Shown here in pieces: positions 21,185 to 34,101 of a DNA stretch of 64,000 nucleotides (position 1 is the stretch's first letter; each line of letters opens with the position of its first letter). The DNA is from Stropharia rugosoannulata (lineage: Eukaryota; Basidiomycota; Agaricomycetes; Agaricales; Strophariaceae): the NCBI GenBank assembly GCA_028532985.1, contig JANCIK010000012.1, positions 992,001-1,056,000 of the forward strand. The letters are read 5' to 3'. The translations under genes and the position numbers were made by a program. The notes under the pieces were generated by a model. That model worked only from the letters and a program-made list of their open reading frames with translations. It ran no database searches and was not told the DNA's origin.

Positions 21185-22061
21185 CGCCGTTGCCTTTACA
21201 ATGCAAATAAACGACCACGAAAACTTTGTACAGCATATTCATAGAAACTAACAGAGAAGTATGCAACTCCGCTCCGATCGCGAAAATCTAGTCTCGTACC
21301 CTTGAGACCTTCAATAGAGGATCAATCATTCTTTTAAACAGTTTAAAGCCTGGATATCGACGTTTCAACCATCTTAAAAGTAAAATCATCAGTCCAGCGC
21401 AACGCGAAAATACACATTCTCATTTAGGTAAGAATTACTTATTTTGGCCTAGCTTATTATATCTAAATCGTAACCCGGATGCGTACTGCGCATTGGCTGT
21501 CAATATCCATGCCTGTCGGGCCATATGCTACGGATGCTCTGCAGTGCTGCGGTACGTGCAATACTTATGACATAGAGCAAATACAATAGTAAATGGACAG
21601 ATATTCACAAAGCACTTGCAAAGCACTCTGGACATTTTGTGATTCAGAACTCACTAGCACTTCGCAAGACAATGTTAGTACATATCCAAAAGCGCCATAG
21701 AAAGGAATAGTTTTGTGTTACTTAGCCCAGGTATGCACTAGTATACCATTCCTATCAGCTCTCAGTAATATGAAGCACCCTCCTTCAAAGCGACTGTTAA
21801 TTGGAGCCTCTGATGCAGTGAGCGCCGTCCGTCAAACTTTCGTCGGTGACAGACTCTCCGGGTCCCTGGGGCTATCACCTGAATATAGGGTTATGCGCAG
21901 CTTACGGGCTCAAGCATCCGTCGCCTGCGCATAATGTCACAGCCAGCTGTCGAAATATTCTACGGCTGAGTATATAGTAGGGGGCGTAATGCTTACTGCT
22001 GGATAGCATCACATTCATCCATTCATCTACATCGACAACAGGTCGTCAAGCTTCGAGCTTC
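21185..22061. other. Intergenic region before the secreted-protein gene
   Basis: AT-rich, with no supported gene. TATATAG at 21,971-21,977 sits about 85 bases before the next start codon and is its likely TATA box. Confidence 0.55.
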
Positions 22062-22997
22062 ATGCTTATCATGCACATCTACACACTGACTAACTTACTT
22101 TTTGCTGTCGGAAGCGCCTCTATCGGCCTTGCACAAACAGTTGCCAGTAGTAACACGACGGCAGCGCAAGGTTTCTTCCCTGCTTCCCAGAAGTTCTATT
22201 CCTCTAGCTTCGTCACTCCAACCCCTCCAAACATTCAATCAGAGTTTAGGGCGAACTACATGCAGGTAGAACACTTCCTATTGATTATTATAACAATTTC
22301 TTAATACCGACCTTTACTGAAGCACAAATATGATGCGAACATTAACAACCACATTGTTGCCGGATTTGTATGTATAGGTGTCCGTTTGCTCTATCCCAGC
22401 TCACAAATTGTCTATTTGCCAAGATATACATTAGCCCCACCCAGAACAAAGTGCGCGCTGATGCCGCAGGAGACGGATTTCTCGAAGCGAGCTTTTTTGA
22501 CTTTGGGAACACAACTTCCAATGGTACCCTCGTCGCCAATTCCATTGTGTCATTTAACGGTGGGGTAGAGACCCCCACTTGTTCGTCCTTCTTGTGAGTA
22601 TAGCATTATAATTACTTACACAAAACACTCGTGCTGATATTCTACTTCAAGCGTACCACCGTTCGTTGAAGTGTTCCCAACCAACTTCTTGGCTTTGAGC
22701 AACGCTGTCTTTGCTGGTATTCAGTTTGACGAATTATATGGTCCAGTTGATGCTTGGACTTTTTCGGTAGGTTATTTTCCATATTCGTCCATGCTCTTTT
22801 GATAAGTCTTGTACAATCACGTTTCGCAGAAGGGGGATAATCTTCAGGTGACAAAGTTCTTTTTGGATCCCAGCAATACTCTGGTCCGGTTCGACTTCGC
22901 CGCTTCAGACACCTTGCGCACGTTTGCCACTACGCGCTTCTTCAATATTATACCGGGGCCCATTAATGCTACAGTGTTTGAAACTTCATGTTCTTGA
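22062..22997 (+). CDS. Small secreted glycoprotein, function unknown
   Basis: About 233 aa from exons 22062-22265, 22323-22367, 22424-22593, 22652-22766 and 22830-22997. The N-terminus is a signal peptide with cleavage likely after GSASIGLAQ near residue 24. The mature part is rich in Phe, Asn, Thr and Ser and has several N-glycosylation sequons (SNTT, GNTT, SNGT, INAT). Only two Cys are seen in the mature protein (TCSSF and the C-terminal TSCS), which could form one disulphide. The five exons join in phase and one is only 45 bases. I see no enzyme motif. A cell-wall or extracellular role is likely from secretion alone. Met at 22,071 is an alternative start that keeps the signal peptide. Confidence 0.75.
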
Positions 22998-24112
22998 AGT
23001 TAATGGCAAGTCTGGGAGGATGTTATGTAGTTACCGGCTTTTTGAGGACTTTTTTTGGTTTCAACTAGAAATTGCCATTAGCCAACATAATTAAACATAA
23101 GCTACACATGGACCTCACTCAATATGCCAGTTAATTTGTGGACTCACCAACTTTGCCCTATTTATTTGACTCTCCCACTTAACAACGAGTTGTCTCCCAA
23201 TTCACTTGGATCTCGAAGCATCTCAACTCTCTGCTTAGAGTCTGTCTAATTTTTGGGACATGCTATTAAGGGAATAGTTGGGGAATGAGAGAAGAAACTT
23301 AGACGGAAGTAACAAACACAGCGACCCAGTTTTCATTCCGACATCAATTATACAGTCCATGTGAACTCCCTGGTCGATATGGAAGGTTTGCACCGTTTAC
23401 CCCTGGGGTTACATACAATATGTCATACATATTCAAATGTTTGCCAAACCTTGGCCAAATTGTGCAAGTTTGTATTCTTCTCATAATCTACCTCCTGCCT
23501 ATAAAATAATTGACATATGCTGTTGCATTGGTTAGACTATTAGAGCGTGCCATGAAGTTCTGATCGACCAGTTGAATGTCGCCTCGAGGTTGCCAGCAGG
23601 TCATGATGAATTGGATCAACAATTGAAAAGGCGGGTGGTCACTACTATGCACTCTGAATTATGTCTATGTACCAACATTTCGTTGCATAGTTTTAAGTTT
23701 TAAAGTTCTGAGTGTGGTAAAACTTCAAGGGGGTAAACTAACCCGCACGGTCCTCGAGGCTGGAGTAGATCATAGATATCAGGTGGACATGCCATTACAT
23801 CACCGTGCTGAAAGCTAAGGTCCCACCAGGTCTGAAGTCCTCTTAAATTGGAAAAAGTGTAACGATACCAATGAATCTCTTGACAAGATAAGATAAGATA
23901 ACTCACTTCTGGGTACAGGTCACTCAAAGGTCACTACTCGTTTGAAGTTATGTATTCAATTTTGTTAGCTATATGCATTTTTCCCAAAAGAATTCATGTC
24001 TTCTCTTAACCTATCGAGTTATTGTAACTGCACCACTTTCAGTACGGTTTGAGGCGACGGAATGGCGACCTTTTCAGCTATGGGGCCCGGGAATTTCGAA
24101 AGCCATTGTTTG

Positions 24113-24166
24113 GCCATTGTGGAGAATTCAGTCATTGTGGAGAATTTAGTCATTGTACAGAGTTCA
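24113..24166. repeat. Three tandem 18-bp units
   Basis: Three adjacent units of the form G[CT]CATTGTGGAGAATT[CT]A; the third is more diverged. Non-coding. Confidence 0.8.
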
Positions 24167-24429
24167 CGCTTATCCTATTATCTGTTACTTTGGTTTGAAA
24201 GTCGTCGAGAGGTTCAATAACAGGTATTTATTATTGTTAGTACTAGTATGCGAGCGCCGGCGACGCGAAATTTGCTTCTGGGGTGGCTGTAAAGCCAAGT
24301 CCCACGAGTGATCGTCGCTCGACTGTTGATGCATGATGCATGGCGGAGTATCTGCTAAGTGATCCTCAGGCTTTATCCCGTACTTTGTTTGTCAGTTACA
24401 CCACCCCATACACCATGCTACAGTCGCTG

Positions 24430-25450
24430 TGGAAAGCCAGTCTCGCAAACTTCTCTGCGTCGCGACTAATAGGCATGCATACCTAAGCCAACAAGGCGCC
24501 AGATCCTTTCACCCTTCGAAGGCACCATCGGTTCATTTCGAACAACCCGAGTGCAATCTACGACCAAGTAAGGTAATAGAAGGACAGAAGGTGGGGATGC
24601 ATGTGGTGATTGCATAAAGGGCTACCGAACCTGTTCGAAAATCCCCCACTGGCCCTTACACCCTTTTGAACTTCCGGGCTACCTTTCACCTATTGAAGAC
24701 ATTGCCCATGTTAGAGTCGTGTATGGGAGTACATTGTAGCTGGCCGTGCAAGAGCGGTGAGTGTACCTCGCAGTCTGAATCTGTGCCCAGGACTCTTACT
24801 TGATTGTTCAAGAATGAATCAAAGTTGTGGACTCTTCTTTCCATGCACATTACAGCTTGCTAGACTTTGAATAAGGCGCGACACCTACTGGGTTACCATT
24901 AAGAGGACAAAAGGGATATTTACGTGCCGATTACACGAAGGATGTCCTGCGGGGTCTAACACTCCTTTGTCGTCAACCCTATGAAACACACGGCATCCTA
25001 GTCAAATGTCACAACGACCTTACGAACCCCTTCGCTCTGAGATATATCCGTCAACATAAACTCTGTACGCATCGCGAATAGACACATACCTAAACCAACG
25101 ACAGCCTCCCAAAGAATCGTCAGACCCTTATACTCTTCAATAATACCATCGATCCATATCAATCGACGTCGAATGCATCGCCTTGTAAGCGTCAGCAGAC
25201 AGAGAGCTGCAGGACCCAGGTATATGTGCCGATCACACGACGATCGACTTGGACTTTTTGCTCATCTTGAGCGTCCTGTCTACTTTCACCTATTGACGGA
25301 CAACTGGGCGGGAGCGGTAAGTACCCCTTATAGTCCGAGTCTATGCCCAGGACTGATGCTTGCTTCCTAATGAATAAATAAAAGGTTGTGTATTCTTTCG
25401 CCTTGTGCAATATGGATCCCTGGGAGCCCCGAAAAAGTCGAGGCACCTAA
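24430..25450. repeat. Diverged direct duplication (two copies, relic)
   Basis: Two segments share blocks in the same order: CATACCTAAGCCAAC (24,478) with CATACCTAAACCAAC (25,085), TTTCACCTATTGA (24,685 and 25,282), and GAGCGGTGAGTGTACC...GTGCCCAGGACT with GAGCGGTAAGTACCCC...ATGCCCAGGACT. Both preserve a donor-like GTGAGT/GTAAGT after GAGCG. It looks like an old duplication of a sequence that is no longer coding. Confidence 0.55.
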
Positions 25451-28249
25451 AGCACTGCGAAAGACATCTATACCAGCCGGGAGGTTGGACGTGTTGATCG
25501 CTCAATGGTCACTGATCGCAAGGAAAGTTGTTGCAGACCAAGCTGAAGGTTGTAATGTTTTCGCAGATACAATGTTTGAGTAGATTAGGCCTGGACAGTG
25601 CCGCGTTAAGTGTCTCTATGAGGATGGTGGAGTCAGCACAGTATTTCCCTGGGGCGACGACGTCAGCATCCAAGCTCAGAATTGGCGGCAACGAGACTAG
25701 ACTCACTTCATTACAGAACTACTGTTGCAGCATTAATTGGAAAACAACCCTTGCAGGGCTATACTTCGCCGTGTCTTGTAAGTTCGGCGGTAATTTTTTG
25801 GAAAGATATTCTCAGTGACGCTCTTCGTTCTTTGAAAAGGGTAGCCATGCATTCGATCTAGCCTTGGTCAATAAACCAAGGCTACGTACTCGATATATAC
25901 AAGTCTGCTATCGGAACTGGCGCAGTTGTAAAAGCATGTACATGTGATGCCATCCTCAGCTGGCATAGTATGGCTTGGGGTAGCATGAGCTCCAAAGCAG
26001 AAAGATGTGAGTGGGCCAGGCACACTCCATTCCCATGTATGTCCCCCCGCGGTCTCTTCTTTCAAAAGGAACAGGCTTACTAAGGGACGACAAGTAGAAT
26101 GAGTGCGCCTGGCGTAAACACTTCTTCGTTGCGAGGACATGACGAGAAGATGGTTGAGTTGATTGTAGAAGAAATCGCTCACGGCTCTTGGGGGATGTCT
26201 GGACCAGTCGACATATCAGTTTGAAGCCAATACCGTCAATGGATAACTTACAACGGAGTGATCTTGGCCATCTACTACAGAAAATTGCCCTGTCGCCGGT
26301 TACAAGCTTTAATATGCAGCGGGCAACTTGACAGAGCGCACCGGGTGTAGTCTCCATATCCAACGCACCCTTCCCTGCCTGCGAATGCGGAAGGCCTTGG
26401 TTGGCGTCCTGTTTCTGCGACCTCTTGCCAGCGTCATCTTACTGTCAATAACCAACTCGGGCGGTCTCTTTCTCTGGGGACAATGTGATGATGAGCAACG
26501 AGCTGCAAGAAACACTGATCACGACGCCGGTACTTGTAATGGTCAGTGTAGCGGAGTATACAGCTGACGCACCGAGAATTTCCAATCGCTGTGGAGCTGA
26601 TCTCATGAATGTTCAGTAGTGACTGCCAGATGGTCACTGGTGCTCTGGATTAGTCAAGGACTGGTCGACTATGTTCCATTCCCATGCCAGTGACAGCCTC
26701 ACAAAATTGAACATCACAGAAACTCGTTTATAGGATTTCAAGCTGATTCCTCACAGGAGCCATCCTACCAGTATGACCCCAAAATGCATGGAAAACGATC
26801 TGCGAGTCGGGGTTAATCATGATGGAAAAATAAGCAGGGCCCGGCAGGGCCCCCGAAGATGCGGTTAGTCCCAGCTTGAAGTTTGACACTACTTAAACTG
26901 ATATTCGCTTACACTGATTATTCAACTATTATTTCGATGGACATAAGTCATATTTGAGTCACCTCAGCCTCAGGCCGTGAGGGAAAATGATCACACTCAA
27001 AATTTCAATTCGCAGCTTTCAAACGCGTCATATACTACATGTTGAGTTTTATGGCGTGTCATACAATCGCTTCTCCGTGACGCCCACTAACAAGCCAGTC
27101 ACTTCATATCTAAAATCAGTAAATAGTGTAAGTATTAGCTTCTCCTACTAAGTAGTATATGAGCATAGATGGGTAGGATGTAATAAGTGACTGTAATAGT
27201 GATCAGATAAACAGAAGAATTATCTACAAGCTCAGTTTAGCGCTGTGAGAACACGAGATTTTGTTTAGTGAGCGCGAGGATAACACGGTCCTACTTCAGC
27301 TAAAATAACTTTGCCTTTTACATTACTACAAACTTTTTATATAGGATGTATATGTAAAACGCACAGGTTGCGTACAGGAGTACATTCCCTCATGTATGTT
27401 TTTTAAAATTAATCATGAAGAGTTTGTTTTATCTTCAACTCTTTTCTGTGAAAATTTGTTGCTTTCATGAAAATAAGTGTATTTATTCAAATACTTAGTA
27501 AGAGATACACAGAGTGGGCTAGTGTTACAGGGTTCGTTTACAGGGATTGAGTAGCTAAACACTCTTGGAACACTCCGAGTTTTTATGAAGCCGAGATGCT
27601 AGCCGAGGGACCATGTGAAATGCCCATCACTACAAATTACAATTGGCAACTAACCGTGTGTAGTGAGTGTATTGGGTCGTCAGTTGTTGCAGCGGTTGTC
27701 ATACTTAACGCTGTAACAACGCTGTAAGTAGTATTGATGTGGAGACACCATGTCAGTTAGAAAGCAGAAGGGACTCTTGGACACTCAACTCAGCCGGAGG
27801 TGGCTCCTAAAACGGTATTGTGTCTGACGTTTTTGACACTATTACCAATGTCACTTAATAAAACAAGTTATACTGATAAAGGAGAGAGACATGTAGGTAG
27901 CAATGATGGGGTTATACGTGGGCCGGTGGTAGTATTAAACAAAAAAGAGAGCACAAATGATTGACAAACAGGAGATAAACGGTATGGAAAAAAAGTTACA
28001 TATCTGGGATCATGTTATGTCAACTGCGATGATGTTAGTAGTGCTAGTTATTGCTAGTTATGGGCGCAGTCGCCGACCCTAATACCAAATTATATTATAA
28101 GTGGTATATGAGAAAGCCTCGAGAAAGAATTAAATAGTCCACGCTGATAGGCACGACAGTACCTGAAAAGAAATCAACCAGCAGCGATAGAGACTGATAG
28201 AGAGTGAGTACAGGAAACGAGTGTTAGCTTGACATGGTCAGGTAGTACA

Positions 28250-31200
28250 TTACTCTTCTTCTTCCTCAATGACGTTCTGCAGAGGAGCGCCATGTACGTA
28301 GCGCGCAGGGCTACTGCGTCCAGTTTCTTCAATGTTTATACGCGGAAGGTCAATCATGGCAGGTTCAGGTGACAGTTTAGGGGGTACTTGAGTCAAAGGG
28401 ATTGGGCCGGTCTTCTCCGGAAGGGAGACATTGCGGACGGGAATGGGAAGCCGGGAAGGGGCGAGAGGAGCAATTATCGCAGGTACGGGAGTACTCGCGG
28501 CAACTTTGGAAGGTGATCCGCGCTCGCGCTCTCGATACATTTCAATAAGAGCAGCCGTCTTGCTGGGTGCTGCTGAAGCCGGTGGTGAGATTGCAGCAGG
28601 AACGGGCGAGGCCATGGTTCCGACCGTAGGTGATGGCTTTATGGGGGCTACGTTTGCCCTAGCTGGAACTAGAGGCCTGATTTCTTGGAGAACAGGCTGC
28701 ACGGGCTGAACTTTGGGAGGTGTCACGGGGGCTACAGGTGGTACAGGCAAGGGTCGTATTTCACCAGCAGGACGCACAGGGACGGGTTCGTCGTCGTCGC
28801 TATCATTCGCAGCAAACTTGGCACGAGGATCATCAATGACGGGTTGAGACTGTGCAGGGCGTCTTTCCGGGTGAAGGTCGAAGTAGCTAGGTTGACGCTG
28901 CCGCACGGCAGTCAAGATGGCTGATGCTTTAGTCTCATGTCCAATAGAAGATTCGTCGTATGCTAACCCTCCCGAAGCAACAGAATCGATAGTACGAGTA
29001 TCGCTATCTCTTGGTGCGACATCCACTTCGTCAATGTCCAAATCGTCCATGTGTCGTTCAATGGGATATTCATCGTCCATGGGTTCCATCAGACTTGAAG
29101 GAGACGGGCTTCTATTACGCACAGCAGCGAGGACTTGTGCAACTTCCAGGCTCGCCAACTCAGGATCCATGTTCCTGTTTCCGCGCTTCTTATCGGCAAA
29201 TTCAGCGTCCTGGCCTCCAATACGACGGTTTTGAGAGCCCACCAAGATATCAACCCAAGCATCAGCATTTGATGCCCTCCGCTTCTGCTTCACATCGTCG
29301 GGCTCTTGAGCTCCTCCATCTTGATCATCGTCGCTATAGCTGGCCATACGCGTCTCAAATTCGACCGTTGAATATTCGGCGGGAATCATGGATCTCCTGT
29401 TAGATCCTGGAGTTGGAGGAAGTCTAAATAGAGATTTCTTCGCTAATGATTGTGCAATCGAACCTGAACTTGATTGCAATTCAATGCTCTTAGGAACTAG
29501 AGGAGGAACGGGATCCTGCTTTGGAGGCTCCATGATACGGGAGGGAACTTTGTGTACGATATTTTGCGTAAGCATTGGGGATGAAGGAAATGGAGTTGAC
29601 GGTTGAGTACGCATTGGAAGAGCTCTGGTGTTGAGCGATAGTTGTTTGGTGGAAGAACTGGCGTGTAGCATGCCTTCGAACTCAACTTCGCGATAGGACG
29701 GGCTTCGAGGTACGTGTCCCACAACATACGGTCGTCCGTTAAGTGTGGCTGCTTGTTTCCACTGTTTCTTGCCTGGGGAAGAGAATAACGAGGGTAGGCG
29801 ACGACGACTGGAAGACTTTACCGCTAACTGCTGGCGATATTCAAGAGGCACAAACTCTTCGAAAAGTATAAGTGTCGTAGCTGTCCGCGGATCTGTGCCA
29901 CCGGAAGCGCTTGAGCGAGAAGGAGACAGTGATTTATACTCAACCTGAACAACATTAAATGATGGGCACGTGAAAGATGGTCGCTGCTCACCAATGCCCA
30001 ATTGCAATCCCTGTCCAGCATCTCACCCCGTTCCAAATCCATCCACCCGCCTCCGTAAATAAGATCACAGAACACATCAACAAATGATTCTTCGATAATT
30101 TCCTCGTTTCCTATAACTGGTTCTGTATCCCATCCAAATGCGGGCAATGCTTTGTGAGCCTTCTTCAATTTCTTGTTGATTTCAGCATTCTGAGCAGGCC
30201 AAGAAGATATCTTAGTAGTAAGAGGGGTGCTGAACTGGAGAGTGGCGCTTAACGGAGCATCCATGCGCGAGAATCCTGCCGACGAGAAATCATTCCATGT
30301 CAAAGTTTGACGCTTCGCCGTCCGGTCCTGCAGCGCAAAAATTGATTAGTCATCGTGCAAATAATTTATGTATATAGAGGGATTATGCAGTATACCATTC
30401 TCGCACTTTCCGTTAAATCGAACTGTAGCTTCTTGTCGTCTCCCAGATTGCTGAAACCCATAGATTCAAATTCTCCCCATTTGAGATCAGTCAAACTTCT
30501 GAAGCGGTCCTCCCCCTCCCGAGTACCTAGGCCGAAATAATCAGGATCGGGAAGTGAAGTGACAGTACTGGAAGTTGTCGTGGATGAATAAGAAGACGTT
30601 GACTCAGATAGCTTAATTGCTCCAGAACCAGGTGCAACATCTGGATGGAAATTGAGAGGCATACACATGCGCGTCTTGTAACCCTCCGAGTATCTAGGAG
30701 CGAGCTTGAGCGAAGACGGCGCAATCCTTTCCCATTCTTTCGAACTCGCTAACGAATTTTGGGCATGTGAGCCAACTGGTCTGTGCGCCCAAACGGAAGC
30801 TGTCTTCACTAGGTCCGGAGAGTACATTCTGACATTTCTGCGCACGCTCATAACACGCACAGTCCGTGCGCCGCGCCGTGGTTGAGGTTTCTTCAGGTCA
30901 ACTGATGGAAGCATTGCTGGATAGTCTTTAATCCATTCTTTGAGTCGCACAGGAACTCCCATAGAAGTGGCGCTTCCAGAGGGATTTGCGAGTCCAGTGG
31001 AATTAACAGACACTCGAGGAACATCTTGCCACCTGACGAAAGCAAGTATTATGTGTTCCATCGCGGTAACAGCGCGAAGATAATGAATGTATGCATGATG
31101 AAATGCCAATGTGGCCGGCCCGAGACCGAAGAAAAGAGGGCCGAAGAGAGGAGAGAGAGTAGGAGGGGTATGGCCGGAAGACGTGCTGTTGGCTACTAGC

Positions 31201-32154
31201 CGAGCCAAGAGTGAGAGCAACCTGATAATGATTGCTTGAAGAGGTGGGGCCAGTTCGGGTAAAAATTGTGTTGCAAAATGGGTCGGAGGATATCCCATGG
31301 CTGTAAAAACGTGGTTAGTTCGTCATTGTTCAATGGGATGCATTCATAAAGGGACTAGACAGTTCTAATAAGATTTTCAGGGCTGGATAACGGAATGACA
31401 GATTCCGACGAATCCCTGTAAGATAGCATGGAGGGATTCACATACCTGCTTCTGACTCGCGGAAGTCTACATAGTGTTCCCAAGAAACCAGCCCTCGAAC
31501 ATCCTGCCCTCCGACTGACCTTATAACACGAGCAACGCCCCAACGAAGGCACATAGCTAATTCGTGGGGACCAGCGAATCTTGCTTCTTCCCTCCATTTT
31601 CCCTCGGCCACCTGGGCTGAAGGTCCGGATTGATGCTCGCAAGTCTCCAAAAAACTTCGAATGAGCCGTTTGATAGAAGAAGCTGAGATGTCCAGCGCCG
31701 TTGTAGAAAAAATGAAAGGAGTCGTAATGCCGCCCCGCGTCTCGAGTTCCTCTGATATGACTTCCACCAGCCGTTCGACCTGATCGAGACCCAGTACTAC
31801 ATGTCGCTCGTAGGAGAGATACCCATAATCATGGCCCTTACCGAACTCCGGGGCACTGTCATCGGCTGTCGGTCTCTCGAGATTCAAGGGCAAGAACGCG
31901 CCATCAGGGAACGGTGAGTCCGGAGAATAAAGTTGCTCTTCCCGACCTGAGGGAAGAGTCTTGTTGCGCTTTGACTCCTTCTTGTCTTTTTTCGAAGATG
32001 GGGTGCCTAGAGTCGCGCCGCGGTTGGAGGCTCTGCTGGATACCCTGCCGAACTCATCTAGGCCGCCGGACCCGTAATTAGTGTCGTCGTAAAGTGCGGC
32101 GCTCTTCTTGTGAGGTGTTGAGTTCGTACGGGCACGGGAGAATAGGCTGGGCAT
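28250..32154 (-). CDS. Msb1/Mug8-like polarity protein (large RhoGAP-like scaffold)
   Basis: About 1,214 aa from exons 31446-32154, 30396-31300, 29992-30327 and 28250-29944, all in phase. Start MPSLFSRARTNSTPHKKS is the first ATG of the frame. The first half has a folded domain (DYGYLSYERHVVLGLDQVER, TTPFIFSTTALDISASSIKR, FGLGPATLAFHHAYIHYLRA) that I associate with the Msb1/Mug8 family, implicated in bud or hyphal polarity and Cdc42/Rho1 signalling in yeasts. The second half is Pro/Ser-rich and probably disordered (PVPPVAPVTPPKVQPVQP) and ends in an acidic ENVIEEEEE-type tail. The family assignment is from memory of basidiomycete proteins. The exon structure is firmer than the function. Confidence 0.75.
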
Positions 32155-33062
32155 CGGGTTGGGCGATGAGAAAGAGGACAACAACGGCTATAGAGTCGCT
32201 GACGACCAGATCAAGCAGAATACGGCAAACGCCGCTCAGGGACCGCCACCGAGTTTCCTCCCTTCGACCGCTCTTTTTTCCCTAGCTAAACCTAGCTTGA
32301 CGCACAGAACACATCATATGCAATCTTACTCTGCTACTCATATATTCCGGCCCTCACGGCAGAGGTGGCAGTGGCGGTCATTGGATGAGCAGAGCAGTGA
32401 TATCATCACGCGTGGTGTTACATGAACATGATTGCCAATATCCCGCAAATGACAGTTCGGCTATGGAATACAATTTCAGTTCGTTTCTACGTTATTATGT
32501 GCACCTTATTCTTCGACCACTATTACTGAGAGCTCTGGTAAATTTGACTTATAGACTCGAAAAGTCTGCTTCGCCCATAGCCCACAGCCTAGGATCGGAA
32601 CAGATACCGCCATGGCCCTCCATCGCAATCAAAACATCAATGAAAATCATACAGGCAAAATAGAAGGGCAGAACATGTACAGCACCGATGTGCCTCATCA
32701 TCATTAAGTAATGCGTCAAGACAGGAATAGTGTTAATATCAAACTTACTCAAGCCAAGCTCATGAAAGATTGTATCACCTCAGAGCAGGTTATCTCTACG
32801 TTCCAGAAATGATCCACATATGTAGAGTGAATCGTGCTCGCCCGACATGCGACTTCCAAAGTGTTCTATGCAACTGCTTACATCGAGGACAATGTGCTTC
32901 ATCAAAGAGGACCACGCCCATGTTATTTATGGTACCCAGATACACATCATGTATAAGGTATGTATGTACACATTCATCATATCGACACTGCCTCAGACCT
33001 GCTGATGAAGTGCCGACGGCGAGTACTAGAGACCGACAACGACTAAAGAATCAACTAATTGT
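32155..33062. other. Intergenic stretch
   Basis: Promoter side of the Msb1/Mug8-like gene and 3' side of the next minus-strand gene. No supported gene; short frames only. Confidence 0.55.
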
Positions 33063-34101
33063 CTAGGGGTATTGATGTTGCTGAGGCGGCTCTGGGATTG
33101 TCGATATCATCGATACAGAAGCAGGACGTTCCTTCAGTCTATCTTTAAGCCTTTCGCCAGCCAATACAGGGCGAGGGAACCCATGCGTCATGAAAGCTGT
33201 TTTAGGCGGCGAAGGTTCACGCTATATCAAAAAAGAATCAGAAATGCTTCTCCATTGAACAGCTGGGAAATCACTCACGGAAGAAATTCCGCCGAAGGGA
33301 TATGCCTGCTTGCTCTGGCTGAATGACGCTTGCGACACAGGCGCCGTGCGGTTTTGTGACATCTGGGGATCGAGCTTGCTACTGTCATAATAGTAGGCAT
33401 TGCTGTTGTTGTACTGATGCGTGGCTGAAGGGAACCGTGGGCCGCTCACTTTTGGCGACGGGCTGAGGTTGCCAATGGCGAATCTTGCGGCTTTAGGACC
33501 TTCGACGCCGTATACTGGGGACGGTCCCGATCTAGGATTGTACTCCGTCGCAATAATCGTAGGAGGTCCTGCCATTTGACTAGCTTCTACATTATATTCC
33601 CTTTCCTCTGCCGCCGCCCGCCGCCGATTAGAAATGATGCAAATTACAAGACCAAGTAAAAGAAGCAAAACAACGACTGGAAATAAAGCAGATAAGAAGT
33701 CATTCCCCCATTTCCTGAAAGGAAGCAGGACTTACTGCATACGATAGCAATGGCAATTTTAGCTCCCCTGGGTATTCTGTTTTTGCAATCTTCCTTCCCG
33801 TTCCTATTATGTGGTCTGTCAAACCAGTGGCATATAACAGCGAAAATTAACAGGTTGCGTTGCCATTACTGTCACTCTCCAGCCAAGAAAGGCTGAAGTA
33901 TTCTTTCATAATGCATAATGCAAACCATCTACTATCATTGTCCTGAGGGAAATAAACTCACTGATCTTTAGTACACACACCCCAATTGGTCAAGGCATTA
34001 GTAGTCGGTAACTGGGTTGCTAATGTCAAAGCGCCAAAAACAAGTGCACGAGCGCGTTCTATCACCGTTGCCCGCCGATTCCAGTTAGCGTGGTTTTTCA
34101 T
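33063..34101 (-). CDS. Single-pass membrane protein with signal peptide, function unknown
   Basis: About 263 aa after splicing 33962-34101, 33852-33892, 33736-33789, 33279-33676 and 33063-33221. The start MKNHANWNRRATVIERARAL precedes a hydrophobic signal (LVFGALTLATQL). A short outer part follows with two Cys and a glycan sequon (VCTKDHLSWLESDSNGNATY), then one transmembrane helix (KIAIAIVCIVVLLLLLGLVI) and a basic stop-transfer NRRRAAAEE. The cytoplasmic tail is Pro/Ser/Gln-rich and ends RLKERPASVSMISTIPEPPQ. The whole frame only appears after splicing, which supports the model. The acceptor of the 54-base exon is AAG rather than CAG/TAG. The layout suits a surface receptor-like or adaptor protein, but I see no defining domain. 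Confidence 0.7.

Larger units (their letters stand above)
22998..28249. other. Gene-poor 5.25-kb region with degenerate duplications
   Basis: No intact gene on either strand. It holds an 18-base tandem repeat near 24,113 and two diverged copies of one segment at about 24,430-24,900 and 25,060-25,450. Many short frames occur, none with a recognisable domain. From about 26,900 to 28,240 it is AT-rich with no structure I can interpret. Confidence 0.6.

Noticed and set aside
22998..28249. Short minus-strand frames near 25,868-26,515 as a possible gene
   Set aside because: No two neighbouring frames join across plausible splice sites and no motif is recognisable.
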